Part shown: one piece after another, positions 54,596 to 64,000 of the stretch | How positions within the stretch are numbered: the stretch's first letter is position 1 | Layout: the number at the start of each line of letters is the position of its first letter | Origin: Persea americana | Taxonomy: Eukaryota > Streptophyta > Magnoliopsida > Laurales > Lauraceae | Assembly (NCBI GenBank): GCA_029852735.1 | Contig: CM056820.1 | Span: 28,641,463-28,705,462, forward strand | Reading direction: 5' to 3' | DNA length: 64,000 nt | The notes under the pieces: model-generated | The model's database searches: none | Told to the model about the DNA's origin: nothing | The model's input: only the letters and a program-made list of their open reading frames with translations | Translations under genes and position numbers: made by a program

Positions 54596-57580
54596 TGTCA
54601 CTCCCCCGGACTGAGGCCCTGATAATTAAGTCCTTAATCCAGGATCGCGGTACGACGAGCCAGAAAATTCTGCCTGCACGCTCTAATTATTTTCCCACAG
54701 GATTTTGCGGTGAGGATTCCAGATGATCCCTCACAACCAATTAATCAATTTCACATCAAATAGTAATGTGCGAAAGCATGTAGCAAAACCAAATCCAATG
54801 AGTCACAATGATAGATAAGCAAGCTTTGCATCAAAAGAAGAAATATATTCATAGCATAACCCCAAAGTTAGTCAAAGTTGTGATGATCAAAGAAAAGTGT
54901 ATTAAAGTTATACATCCCAACAAAAGCCGACAAAGGCTTAAACAAAGTTCCCAAAAGAAATACATTCATCCCCAAAATGTTATCCAGATTCATATCCTAA
55001 CACGACATCTACATGACATCGTTTGCTTGCCACTTGTGCTCCAATGGGGCCTCTACTGCCTCAACCGTGCGCTCTGCCTCAACGTCTACATGTTCGACAT
55101 CTGACACCAAACAAAAGAGTATCAGACACGACGGTCTGTCAGGTGAATAAAACAGATAAGATACGCAAGGTTTTATCAATGTCATATTTAAAATCATAAG
55201 ATCCATTTAAAATGAAACATATGTAAAGAATGAGTCAACTAAACCATTTCCATACAAATAAAAGAATTTCATAGTTAAAATATTTAAAACTGATTGATAA
55301 ATAATCAAAACATTGGCAACCCATATTTAGCTATATTCTCCTATTGCTGAAGTAACAAGATCAAATAAACGAAACCGTTGCCATACAAAATGGTCGAAAC
55401 AAAACCATTGCCACGCAAAATGGCCGGAGCAAAACCGTTGCCATACGAGATGGCCGGAACAGACAAATAATCTTCGCCATGGCCGGAGCAAAAAAACAGA
55501 AGGTCCAAACTGCAGTTGGCAAAATATTTGAGGATTTAAGCCGGGTGATTAATCCGACAAAGTGACCCAAGCTTAGTGGTGCCGATTCAAATCCAAAACG
55601 ATACAATCAAACCATCGGAAATACATTTCAATCAATAAAAGAACTACTCTTAGCAAAGAACAAAAGAATCATATGAACATATCAAATGAGTAGTCTGTCG
55701 ATTATTTCAAACGTGGTGAACCACTCAAATTCATTTTAAAATGATTTATAAGAAATTATATAAATCTACTAGCTAGGAATGGGGTAATATGTGGTGATTG
55801 ATTGGCTTACCCAGGGTTATCTCATTGTACACTTAGTGCCTTAATGTCGGCTTTTAAATCAAAGGGTTTGGTGCCTCTGAAGATCTTAGACAATTGTGAC
55901 ACAAAATATACATTAAGGTTTATGAAAGAATTCCCTTGGTATTTAAATATCGAACAAACCTCCTACCTTCCTCTTCCAATTTCCGTAATACGAAGTATCT
56001 GAGTTCAAATTCACATCATCTCATATCAAGGAGGCATTAGGGAGGGTCTTCACCTCAAACCAGCCCAAAATAGGTGCAGGAAAAACACCCTGAAACAGTG
56101 CCCAGGTCCACTCGAGGGGGCGTGCATCCTGTTTCGCATTTCTTCATACAGTATCCATATCTGCTCGAGCGGGGAAACGTCTGCTCGAGCAGACAGCCCA
56201 GTTGCTAAATCCGTTCAGTGCAGAGTTTTCTTCTTTCTTCCTCCTTCCATTTACATTTCCACCAGTCAATCTACACATTCTGAACTCCCACCAACATCCA
56301 ATAACTCCATTCAACCACCACTCAATTTCATTCCAATAACCATCACAAAACAAGAATTCAAAACTGAAACATGATATAAATACAAGATTTGGAGAGCACA
56401 TTTTTGGCATTGTAAAATAATACTAATCATGATTCTTCCTGCTACAATAGTCACCATTTCTAGCACAAAATTCACATATAATCTGATCTAAAATCATTGA
56501 GAAAACAATCCTTCAAAATCCAAGAAGGCAATTTAACTACAACAACCACTTTGAAAGAGAGTACCCATTTCCTTAACATGCAGTTCAAATTAATTTTATT
56601 CACTTGCCTCAAGATGAAATTGGGTATCACACACTTCAAACACTCTCTCCTCAGCTCAACTCCAATCCTACACCAAAAGCCCCATGACAAACACTTCAAA
56701 ACTCAACATTTTTTAAAGAGAAAAAGGGGTTCTCCATGAACCTCTTTGCATGCATGATTGGAAGATTCCTAAGAGTTAAAAGAACCCATAGGTACAAGAG
56801 GGTAGCCATTGCTTACCTCTAGGATGTCCAAACAAGAAGAGAAGGTTGGAGAAGAGGATGAACTCAGCTGAAAATCCACAAAAATAGTGTCTTTTGGAAG
56901 CTCAAGAGATGAGGAAGATGATGGTGGAGTCAGAATTTCAATTTGGGTTGAGCTTCATAAACATGCAAGGGCAGAGAAGGTGTGAAGAAGAGAAAAGTTC
57001 TCATCGGTTAAGTTGTAGGAAAAATGAGGAAGAAGAAGTAAATGGACGTTGGGTTTGGTTTTAAGTGGGTTGAGAGAATTGTGAGCCCCAATGGCCCTAA
57101 AACTTCAAGGGCTTAAAACTCCTATCGTGGGTCCTTGATGAAGTCGACGAAGAAGAGAAAAATGATCATCGAAAAATTTAGTTTTTAAAAAGTGTATTTT
57201 CCTCATGATTCTCAAACTTTGAAATTTATGCACAAATTGAGTGTAAAAAGACAGATTTGCCCATTTTTCTCGAAAAATGCTATTTCTGGGGTTTGAATGC
57301 AAACGGAACGAATATAAAAGTTCTTGGGACCAAAATAACAAATCCAAAAAGATCAAAACCAATATTTTTTGAAATAAAGAATCAAATTCTTACACTAACA
57401 CGCGTCACACGGGCCACCCCGGGCCCGGTCAAACCAGACTCAATGCTCTCAAAATTCCCAAAGCTATCTAAAATTCTAATCTAATTAAAAACCCAAGCTA
57501 ATCGTCCTCTAATCCCACTTAGAAACTAATCACTCTTAAAATAATGATTAAATATAATATATCTGGGTCGGGGTCTAACA
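54596..57580 (+). mobile_element. Solo LTR of 3 kb, probable Ty3/gypsy, TSD ACTAT
   Basis: Begins TGTCACTCCCCC and ends GGGTCGGGGTCTAACA, the usual look of plant Ty3/gypsy LTR ends, and so probably reads on the plus strand. ACTAT lies outside both ends (54591-54595 and 57581-57585). It is 2,985 bp with no gag-pol and no second LTR, hence solo. An internal CCATTGCCA/CCGTTGCCA, AAATGGCCGGA motif repeats several times at about 55373-55490. The ORFs inside have no recognisable domain. Confidence 0.88.
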
Positions 57581-58295
57581 ACTATCCCCCAAGTTGACTG
57601 CCAACTCCCTAGCTCTTTGCTTGTACATACTTTCTTCAGTCCTGAGCAATTGATCAAGCTCAAATCTTGCCATTCATTCCTGATCTTGAATATCAATGTG
57701 GCTTGAATCATCGGCCAAACAATTCTAAAGATTTTCTAATTTAAAAGTTGCCTCTTAGATTTTCGAAGGAAGAGGGCATTGGGACCTTTTCCATTCACTA
57801 ATCTTTGACTTATCAACAATAGACTTCCACAGGTCTCGACGCTGCATGTAACTATTAAAGCCATAGCATCCCGTAAATAAAAAATTCACAGTGCCATGCT
57901 TTATTGCACAGTGTATACTCTGAGCATTTTGAGAGGCAACAATTACATGAACCAATCTAGGATCCTACATCATCTATATTCAAGCAGATGAACCGGCTGC
58001 AATATTAGAGGTTTCTCTCCTATTGGCATGATCGAATTTACAACATAATTGTATGAAGATTGCTTGACTTTTGTCTCCAACAACACAACCAACGCAAATT
58101 TTAAGTTGCGAATTTTATTTCTCATACAAGCTTGCATCAAAGGTCTATTAAGACCTCTCACATTCCATATGATGATAGTTATGAGAAACAATTTTTAAGG
58201 GTGGCTTTTTCTTTAATAATGACGCCAGTCCAGTAAAGCCTGTTTTTTTGTCTTAGACCTGAGTTTGAACCCCTGACTTTAAATCACATCAGGTG

Positions 58296-58360
58296 AGCAA
58301 CGACCAAACCCATCCTCTTCTCAAACCCCGCCTCGTTTTACCACCATACATACACTTTCT
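58296..58360 (+). repeat. MULE left TIR
   Basis: Inverted copy of the last 65 bases of the window; starts AGCAACGACCAAACCCATCC. Its outer limit may lie further left, because its partner is cut by the window end. Confidence 0.85.
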
Positions 58361-59069
58361 GGAAGGGACTTTCTAAATACACCCATCCTATTTACTTGAT
58401 ATATACACCCTATATCCCAATTAAGGCTTCTCACGCTGCTCAAGACTAATGTTCCCCTGATGAATGCTAGGATTTGATAGAGATAAGCAAATGCATTAAG
58501 GATGATTCGTTGAAATTACCAATAAAGTTCTAAAATTCTGTTTTAACAACTCCTTGCCACGTGTAGAGTTCTAATTAGGTCATTTTTGGTTCCCAGCAAG
58601 TGCCTTCACACTTGACAGTATGATTATTGACCAAATAATCTTTTTTGATACACCCACAATATATCACCACTTATTATAGCCCTAATTAATTAATTAATAA
58701 TTGTTAATTATAAAAAAACTCCACTTTTAGGCCTAATTATTTGCCAAGTTTTAAAAAAAAAAAGATTTTTGTGTTGTTAACTATTTTAATGATTGTAATG
58801 TTAAAATATAATTAATTATATAGCTTTTTGGATATTGTGAATTATGCAGACATTCAAGCTGAACCCAACCTATAATGAATGCCCATCACCTTTGACAAGC
58901 TTTGTATGTCGGATTCTAAATTTTAAACCTTATATTCTAAACTCTGTATTAAATTTTAAAACACTGGATTATAACTACTAAATACTAATAACACAAAAAA
59001 TTTCCAAATCTCAAAAGTCTTGGATATTTAAAACAAATTTATTCAAATATATTAACACATGTTACATTC

Positions 59070-61949
59070 CTAATCTTCCAACACAATGGTTTCAGAAGGA
59101 AACCTAGAATGCATATACTGCATGAACGCATTAATTTGCTCTGCATACGGGGTAGCCCATGCACCTGTGCAATCATGCATGAAGTGAACCCATTGAGGCA
59201 TAATAGGAGGCATCAGGAAACCATCTGTCAATGCAACCTGGACGTAGTGATTATTATCTACGTACCCGATAGCGATAGCAACATATTGATACGACGGTGG
59301 TGGAGTAGATCGACGTGGCAAATACATAAAGCTCTGTGCAGCACTTAAAACATGTAATATCACATTGAACTTCGAAGCAATTAAGAGACCCATGTCTGGC
59401 ATGGTCATCCAATGCTCAATTGGTGCTCCTCTATCTAATGCAAAAAAGTTCAGTGAGTTGTAAACACGAGTCCATTGGTCATTACTGTCAAATATTGCAA
59501 CATATTGTGTCCTAAATATGTGCAACTCTTTTATTAAGTTATACCGCATAGTTGCTCATGCATCTTCGTGAAGACCAAGACAGACAACTATTGCTCGAAA
59601 TCCGTCATTTCCATCAGGTTTTACGTCTTGTACATGCAAAATGTAAGAATGCAGTATAGGTGGAAACTGACGAACACAGGCATGTACATAGTAGTTGTAA
59701 ATAAAGGAGCAACTGTGTCTCGCTGGTTTACTGAAAAATATTTGGCTCAACAAACTCAAATGTATCTGTATTGGCACGACTTGATATGTCTTCCATGTCC
59801 TTCGAGTCGGGGCCTCCAAAATGAATAACTGTTTCTGCTTGGTTCCCGAGAATGAGGGGAATCAGATTCAATGAACACTAATGCAGACGGATTAACACGA
59901 GTATTTGTTGCAACTTTTTTTTTTCGAGGAGGGGCGTCCACGAGTGTTCGTCTTAACAGCAGGTTCACGAATTGAAGTTGTTGATGATGTGATTATCTCC
60001 CTCAACTTCATTAAAAGACTGAATTTACCATGCCTTGTTTGCTGCTTAAACTGTTTTGTGAACACTTATAGCTTGACGTCACAATCGATGTCATCGTCTT
60101 GAAGAGACACACACGGTGATAAGTCAAGTTTTCTCCAAAATTTATCTATGGAATCAGTTGGTATGGGACGACCATCATTCAAATATATTGTTTGCTCGTG
60201 CGCACATGGCAGTCCGTAGCTCATACGAAGTCGACATCAACATTTGTAGGAAACTTCTCCGACATCCTTAGACCTCTCAAATTCCTTCAAAATCAGATGT
60301 AATGCGTGGCTTGAAACGAAACCACATAATTCCTGGAAGTGCGGTATATTGAATCGATGTTGGACGATAGTTTTGCTTTGCTCAATACTCGCTTTGATAG
60401 CTATGTCCTGTGATTGGATGACTTGGTGAATAAACAACAGCGATGTCTCCAAATCTGACTGTGATGACTTCAAGTATCGTTTCAACTTTGCATGCTGGCT
60501 CTCGACTCTATTAGTTGTCTGGTTTACAAAATGCAAATATCTGTCGGTCCAGGCGGATACAAACATCTCCTTATACGGTGTCAACCATACATCCTTAAGA
60601 TAATTTATTATACCTTGATAGTTTTGTAACATTACCTCAAGGTCCGCCAATTTGCACGCATACGCATTCTCAATTTCAGATTCCAGCAACATATTCCACA
60701 TTTTGTAGAATGCATTCCAAGATTTGGTGTCTGTTATTGATGGCCTGCACTTGCTCAAAATACTCGTATAAATGTGCCACCTACAGAGTAATTTCTTAGC
60801 ATCGGGATATACCTGGGCATGCGCATTCATCAAAGTCAACTCTCTGTCCGTGACAATAATTCGTGGACTGGTGTACCCATCCATTGTTGACTGCAGACAC
60901 CTTAAAGCCCAAGTATAATTGAACACTTTTTCTGAGTGCATGAACACGAATGCTATACAAAATGTCATATTAGTTGTAGTCACGCCGACAATCTCAAGGA
61001 GAGGCATCATGTACCTGTTTGTTTTATATGTTGCGTCCATCAATAACACGTGCGGGAATGCACGCCATCGCTCTAATAATTTTAGATATGCGAAGAATAA
61101 ATCTTCAAGCTCATTGGTTACAGTATTTGTTCGACTCTCGAAAATGTATCCTTCGCGTTGAAGGAATGACATGACAACTTGCATCTGGGTTTTACCGGCT
61201 TTTTCTACAGTCCGAAATTTCTGGCGTGCATTTTATATGGTCCCAATGATAGACATGTTGTCCGGATTCCGCTTCTTCAACGATGTCAAGATATCTCGTG
61301 GCTTCACATTTTTCGTAAACAGATGTGCCATCAACTGGATTTCGGATTCAGAGAGCCGATCGGGGTATGGATGTCCCTCCATATATGATGCAGGGGCATG
61401 GTTATGTGTTCCACATACCACCCTTGCCATCCAGTCATTATCTGTTTGTATTTTCACCCCTTTCACTCTGAAAGGACAATCATTTTTTTTTGTGCCTATA
61501 ACCTTCGTGGAGGTTTTTTTGCTTCTGTATGTACCACCGTGATCACATTGGAACAACAGTGTAGGACTCTTCCGGATTATACTAGTCTCTGACCTTTTAA
61601 TGACAATGATATATCCTAAATTGCGTCTAGTGTTTTGAATCCAATCAATTAGAGATTGGCGTGAATTGAATACCGGAAAATGTATTAATTCTGTTAGAAA
61701 TTAACAACTTTTTATTAAAAATTGATAAAATAAAACATAATTGGAATTGAGTTAATATCATACCATGTCGGTGGAAAATTCGTTTGTAACATTTTCATCC
61801 ACATTTTCGTCTTCTTGTTTTATTTCGTTTATGAGAATATTATGCTGATAACAATATACATTCACTTGAGCATCTATAATTAATAAAAAATATTTTCTGA
61901 AATAATTAAAGAATTGTATATTTACCTGATTACTTGAACCACTTGACAT
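59070..61949 (-). pseudogene. FAR1-type MULE transposase with SWIM and OTU-like domains, broken
   Basis: Minus-strand domains in order: FAR1-type DNA-binding region (about 61690-61233; RSETSIIRKSPTLLFQCDHG, DCPFRVKG, GTHNHAP); MULE transposase core (61184-60237; LLMDATYKTNRYMMPLLEIVG, IIVTDRELTLMNAH, CRWHI, NRVESQHAKLK); SWIM zinc finger (about 60240-60200; CRLR and GLPCAH); a basic linker with RGRPSSKKKK; and an OTU-like cysteine-protease domain (about 59640-59070; DGNDGFRAI, MPDMGLLIAS, NNHYVQV). Stops in place of conserved residues lie at 61233-61235, 60237-60239 and 59556-59558, with more in the linker. The family OTU motif is DGNCGFR; here the catalytic Cys is Asp, while the His in NNHYVQV remains. 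The transposase would recognise the TIRs and catalyse transposition; this copy cannot encode a full protein. Confidence 0.85.
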
Positions 61950-63935
61950 TCACAGATCATTGGCCCAAATCCTCAGTTGATCCAAATTCATATCTTCTGT
62001 TGGTCAACCACTTCTGAAGTTAATAGTATCCTGTCAATTGACACCAAGCAGAACTGAAAAAATAAAGTTCTTTGGCCTTTAGTACTAGCCAAGTGAGCCT
62101 GTGACATCTTGGGTTTGGGTCTAACCCTTTAGTACTTGCCAACCACTTCTGAAGTTAAAAATTTAAAGTAAGAGAATATATTCCCTGAAAATAGAGAATA
62201 TATTCCCTAAAACTAAAGTGGGTAGATGTGAGCACCAGCCTATGTATAACTTATCGTGTTTATTAAAATGGCATGCCCATTTCTATTATCTTAACCATCT
62301 CCATCTGTCCATTGGCACCATTACACCAAAACCATCACAAGATACACCCATAAAAAAAAAAGGAAAAAAAAAAGAAAAAAGCCATACAAACTATGAGCAG
62401 AGGATTGCAGGCCCGAGGAAGAAGAAAAGAGGTCTTCCTACCGGAGCACTGCAGCGCAAGAGCAGAACTACCTGGCGGTATGAGGCAGTTTGTTTTCACG
62501 TTTCTTACGCTCTGCCGGAGCGAGAGCCGCGGTTCTTGCCGGAGAAGATTAGTGCGACGTCCTGCAGCCAAATGCACCTCTCCGTTTTCACTCCATTGAC
62601 GCACTGATAGACTGAGAGCACTGGTGCCTGTCGGAGTTGATCATCGCTCCGTCCTGTACCGAGATAAAAGAAAAATGAGTTTTGGTAGACTGGAAGAAAG
62701 GAAAGTGAGTTTGAGAGATGTGTTTTGAAATGAGTTTTGAACAGAGAGTTTTGAAATGAAACACTAGGCGGAAGTGTTTTAACATGACATGCCTCTTACC
62801 TATTGCCTGAAGTTAAAAATTAAAAGTCGGAAAATATATTCCCTGAAAACAAAGAATATATTCCCTGACATTGTTGAATGAGTGTGTGGAAAATTTTCTC
62901 AGATCACACTTAATGAAATTTAGTACATGTCCGGGAGAATCAACTGAAAAGTCAAATTTATGTCCATTGAACCCTGCACGGACAATGCACTAACATTTGA
63001 TTAATGGTCACAATTCACCAGTAGTGTCAATTGCCAAATTGTGGGCCTTACATTGAGAGCCCAAAACGAGTGCACTGTGCAACAGTTGAGATCATTTAAT
63101 AGCAACCACAGCATAGGGTGGGTGTAAATAGGGTGGGTGCAAATTGCAACACCCATTGAGAATGGCATCATCGTAATTCACCCCATCATCAGGGGCGTAT
63201 ATGCCGTGGGACTCCTCATAAGGGCAACATGCTCTCAGCTCTTTCTCTCTATCCAATGCCATGTCTCATTGAGATTTGACTATAAGTACATTGTACTCTA
63301 GGCGGAAGTTTTAAAATGAAAACTGGGCGGAAGTGATGCCTCTAACATGACATGCACATTAATAATCCTGAGGCTGAAAGCCAATTCCTTCCTAACAAGT
63401 AGAGAGTAGAGACACCCACCGTTCATTTCAAATGGAAGGCTAACATCATCTAGGTTAGAAAATCTTCACTAATGAAGAAGAGATTGCAAGAGGTTAATAT
63501 GAAGTTCAGCTCGTAGGACCCACTTGCATGCATTTCTATCAACTACAGGCAGGAGCAGGATAAATTGAAAGGTCACATCTTCACAAGGACTTAATGATAA
63601 TGATGATGAATCTAATAAAATTCAGATGAGTATAAAATTGAACATAGATGCTTGATCATAGAGGGATAAGATTGCAAACACTGATTAAAGTGAGCCAAAG
63701 CGGGTAGTGATAGAGGCCCGTAATACGTGCGAGATTGAATGGTGATACAAGTCATATCACTCCCAATATTAATGATATATTATAGCAATTAAAGGCGGAT
63801 AATTCGAAACTGGAGTGGAGCACGTGATCAGTTAAAAAGTGGCAAAAGTGGGAGAATTCGAAACTGGAGTTGAACACATGATCAATTAAAAAGTGGGAAA
63901 AGTGGGAGAAAAGTGGAGAAAGTGGGAATCTTTCC
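61950..63935. other. MULE 5' region: direct repeats and possible leader, no intact gene
   Basis: This is the part of the MULE upstream of the transposase. Two direct repeats of about 70 bp (62146-62216 and 62807-62878) share TGAAGTTAAAAAT, ATATATTCCCTGAAAA and AGAATATATTCCCT. Between them is a less AT-rich stretch (about 62390-62650) that could be a leader or a captured fragment; no known protein is seen. AGGCGGAAGT and AACATGACATGC words recur near 62767 and 63301-63350. A 56-bp tandem duplication lies at 63798-63909. Confidence 0.55.
63798..63909. repeat. 56-bp tandem duplication next to the MULE right TIR
   Basis: Two units share AATTCGAAACTGGAGT, TGATCA, TTAAAAAGTGG and AAAAGTGGGAG. They lie just inside the right TIR, where transposase-binding repeats could be expected, but function is not shown. 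Confidence 0.8.
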
Positions 63936-64000
63936 GGAAAGTGTATGTATGGTGGTAAAACGAGGTGGGGTTTGAGAAGAGGATGGGTTCGGTCGTTGCT
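63936..64000 (-). repeat. MULE right TIR, cut by the window end
   Basis: Complement of 58296-58360 with few mismatches; contains GTGTATGTATGGTGGTAAAA and GGTCGTTGCT as the last bases. The true end is outside the window. Confidence 0.85.

Larger units (their letters stand above)
50829..58191 (-). mobile_element. LINE (L1-type) on the minus strand, interrupted by a solo LTR and MITEs
   Basis: The 3' end lies at about 50829: on the minus strand TTTTCAATAAAGTTTTG is followed by a poly-A. Going upstream come an RNase-H-like tail (51392-51856), zinc-knuckle CVLCNCTWETASHIMIHC (near 52200), connection domain, RT (about 53500-54590) and an endonuclease-like start (IIWNVRGLNRP, near 58170). A solo LTR (54596-57580) and a MITE (52694-52877) cut the coding part; another MITE (51067-51249) lies in the 3' part. 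The endonuclease is far shorter than usual: only about 200 codons lie between IWNVRG and the NTKYFY segment, so an internal deletion is likely. ORF1 is not seen; it may lie beyond the MULE on the right. Confidence 0.88.
51392..58191 (-). pseudogene. LINE ORF2 (endonuclease, RT, zinc knuckle, RNase-H-like), broken
   Basis: Minus-strand frames give, from the right: IIWNVRGLNRP and LLETKVKQSSYNYV (endonuclease-like), then CYGFNSYMQRRDLWKS, then MYKQRARELAVNLGD up to the solo LTR. After the LTR come NTKYFYRLMRKR, PNKASEPDGFNAHFFK, LDLAKAYDSVRWDFF, GLRQGCPLS, MFVDDLIVFSK and IGGLGIRS, then CVLCNCTWETASHI and finally SSITIETDSSTKQM. The RT catalytic pair is intact as FVDD. There are stops and frame changes in most segments. 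The reading frame joins exactly at both the solo LTR and the 52694 MITE when the insertion and one TSD copy are left out, which shows they landed in an already placed LINE. Confidence 0.85.
58296..64000. mobile_element. MULE (Mutator-like element) with long TIRs, right end at the window edge
   Basis: 58296-58360 is an inverted copy of 63936-64000: both contain AGCAACGACC, AACCCATCCTCTTCTCAAAC and TACCACCATACATACAC, with only a few differences, and a weaker match runs a little further inward. TIRs of 65 bp or more with a FAR1-type transposase between them mark a MULE. The right TIR runs into the end of the window, so the outer limits and the 9-bp TSD cannot be read. The element is at least 5.7 kb. 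The only gene seen is the broken transposase at 59070-61949. The left part (58361-59069) is AT-rich and non-coding. Confidence 0.85.

Noticed and set aside
58230..58295. tRNA gene suggested by a GTTTGAACCCC-like box
   Set aside because: No cloverleaf can be drawn and no A box is present at the proper distance; it adjoins the MULE TIR.
61757..61949. Two-intron gene model for the 5' end of the MULE transposase
   Set aside because: Candidate GT and AG sites exist near 61925, 61870, 61775 and 61690, but the phases do not agree, so I left the exon structure open.

Overview
The window is nuclear DNA from a flowering plant. It holds intron-rich nuclear genes with plant-only orthologues, including a plastid-transcription protein with a transit peptide, in a matrix of LTR retrotransposons, LINEs, MULEs and MITEs. 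Introns swollen by transposons fit a large woody angiosperm genome such as a magnoliid or early-diverging eudicot, but the lineage is a guess.

Three host genes are supported. (1) At 573-4697 (+) are the last three exons of a kelch-repeat protein of the Arabidopsis At3g27220 type; its 5' part lies left of the window. (2) At 13808-27801 (-) is a complete 11-exon PTAC14 gene (511 codons), a SET-domain protein of the plastid RNA polymerase complex, spread over 14 kb by transposon-filled introns. (3) At 38350-41724 (+) is a complete 7-exon CDKG2-like cyclin-dependent kinase (736 aa, PLTSLRE motif). Exon borders were placed by hand from GT/AG sites, phase and family similarity.

The rest is mostly mobile DNA, with many boundaries set by target-site duplications (TSDs). 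At 8003-10796 a Tourist-like MITE is split by a 2.3-kb solo LTR. PTAC14 intron 9 holds a Tourist-like MITE (14452-17932), which contains a LINE (14845-17887), which contains a hAT-type MITE (16126-16900). At 23087-23886 in PTAC14 intron 2 is a large fold-back element. At 31923-36206 is a minus-strand Ty1/copia element whose pol region is partly inverted and whose gag is split by a MITE carrying an array of hairpin repeats. At 43547-43741 is an LTR with an adjacent primer-binding site. At 46048-47456 is a TIR element inserted in a TA repeat, and at 47957-48683 a long imperfect hairpin. At 50829-58191 is a LINE (-) interrupted by a 3-kb solo LTR and a 184-bp MITE. From 58296 to the window end is a MULE with long terminal inverted repeats (TIRs) carrying a broken FAR1-type transposase gene with SWIM and OTU-like domains.

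No rRNA, convincing tRNA, CRISPR or organellar gene was seen. The most unusual items are the rearranged copia element, the hairpin-repeat MITE inside it, the OTU-fused MULE with a substituted catalytic cysteine, and the long inverted repeat at 48 kb.
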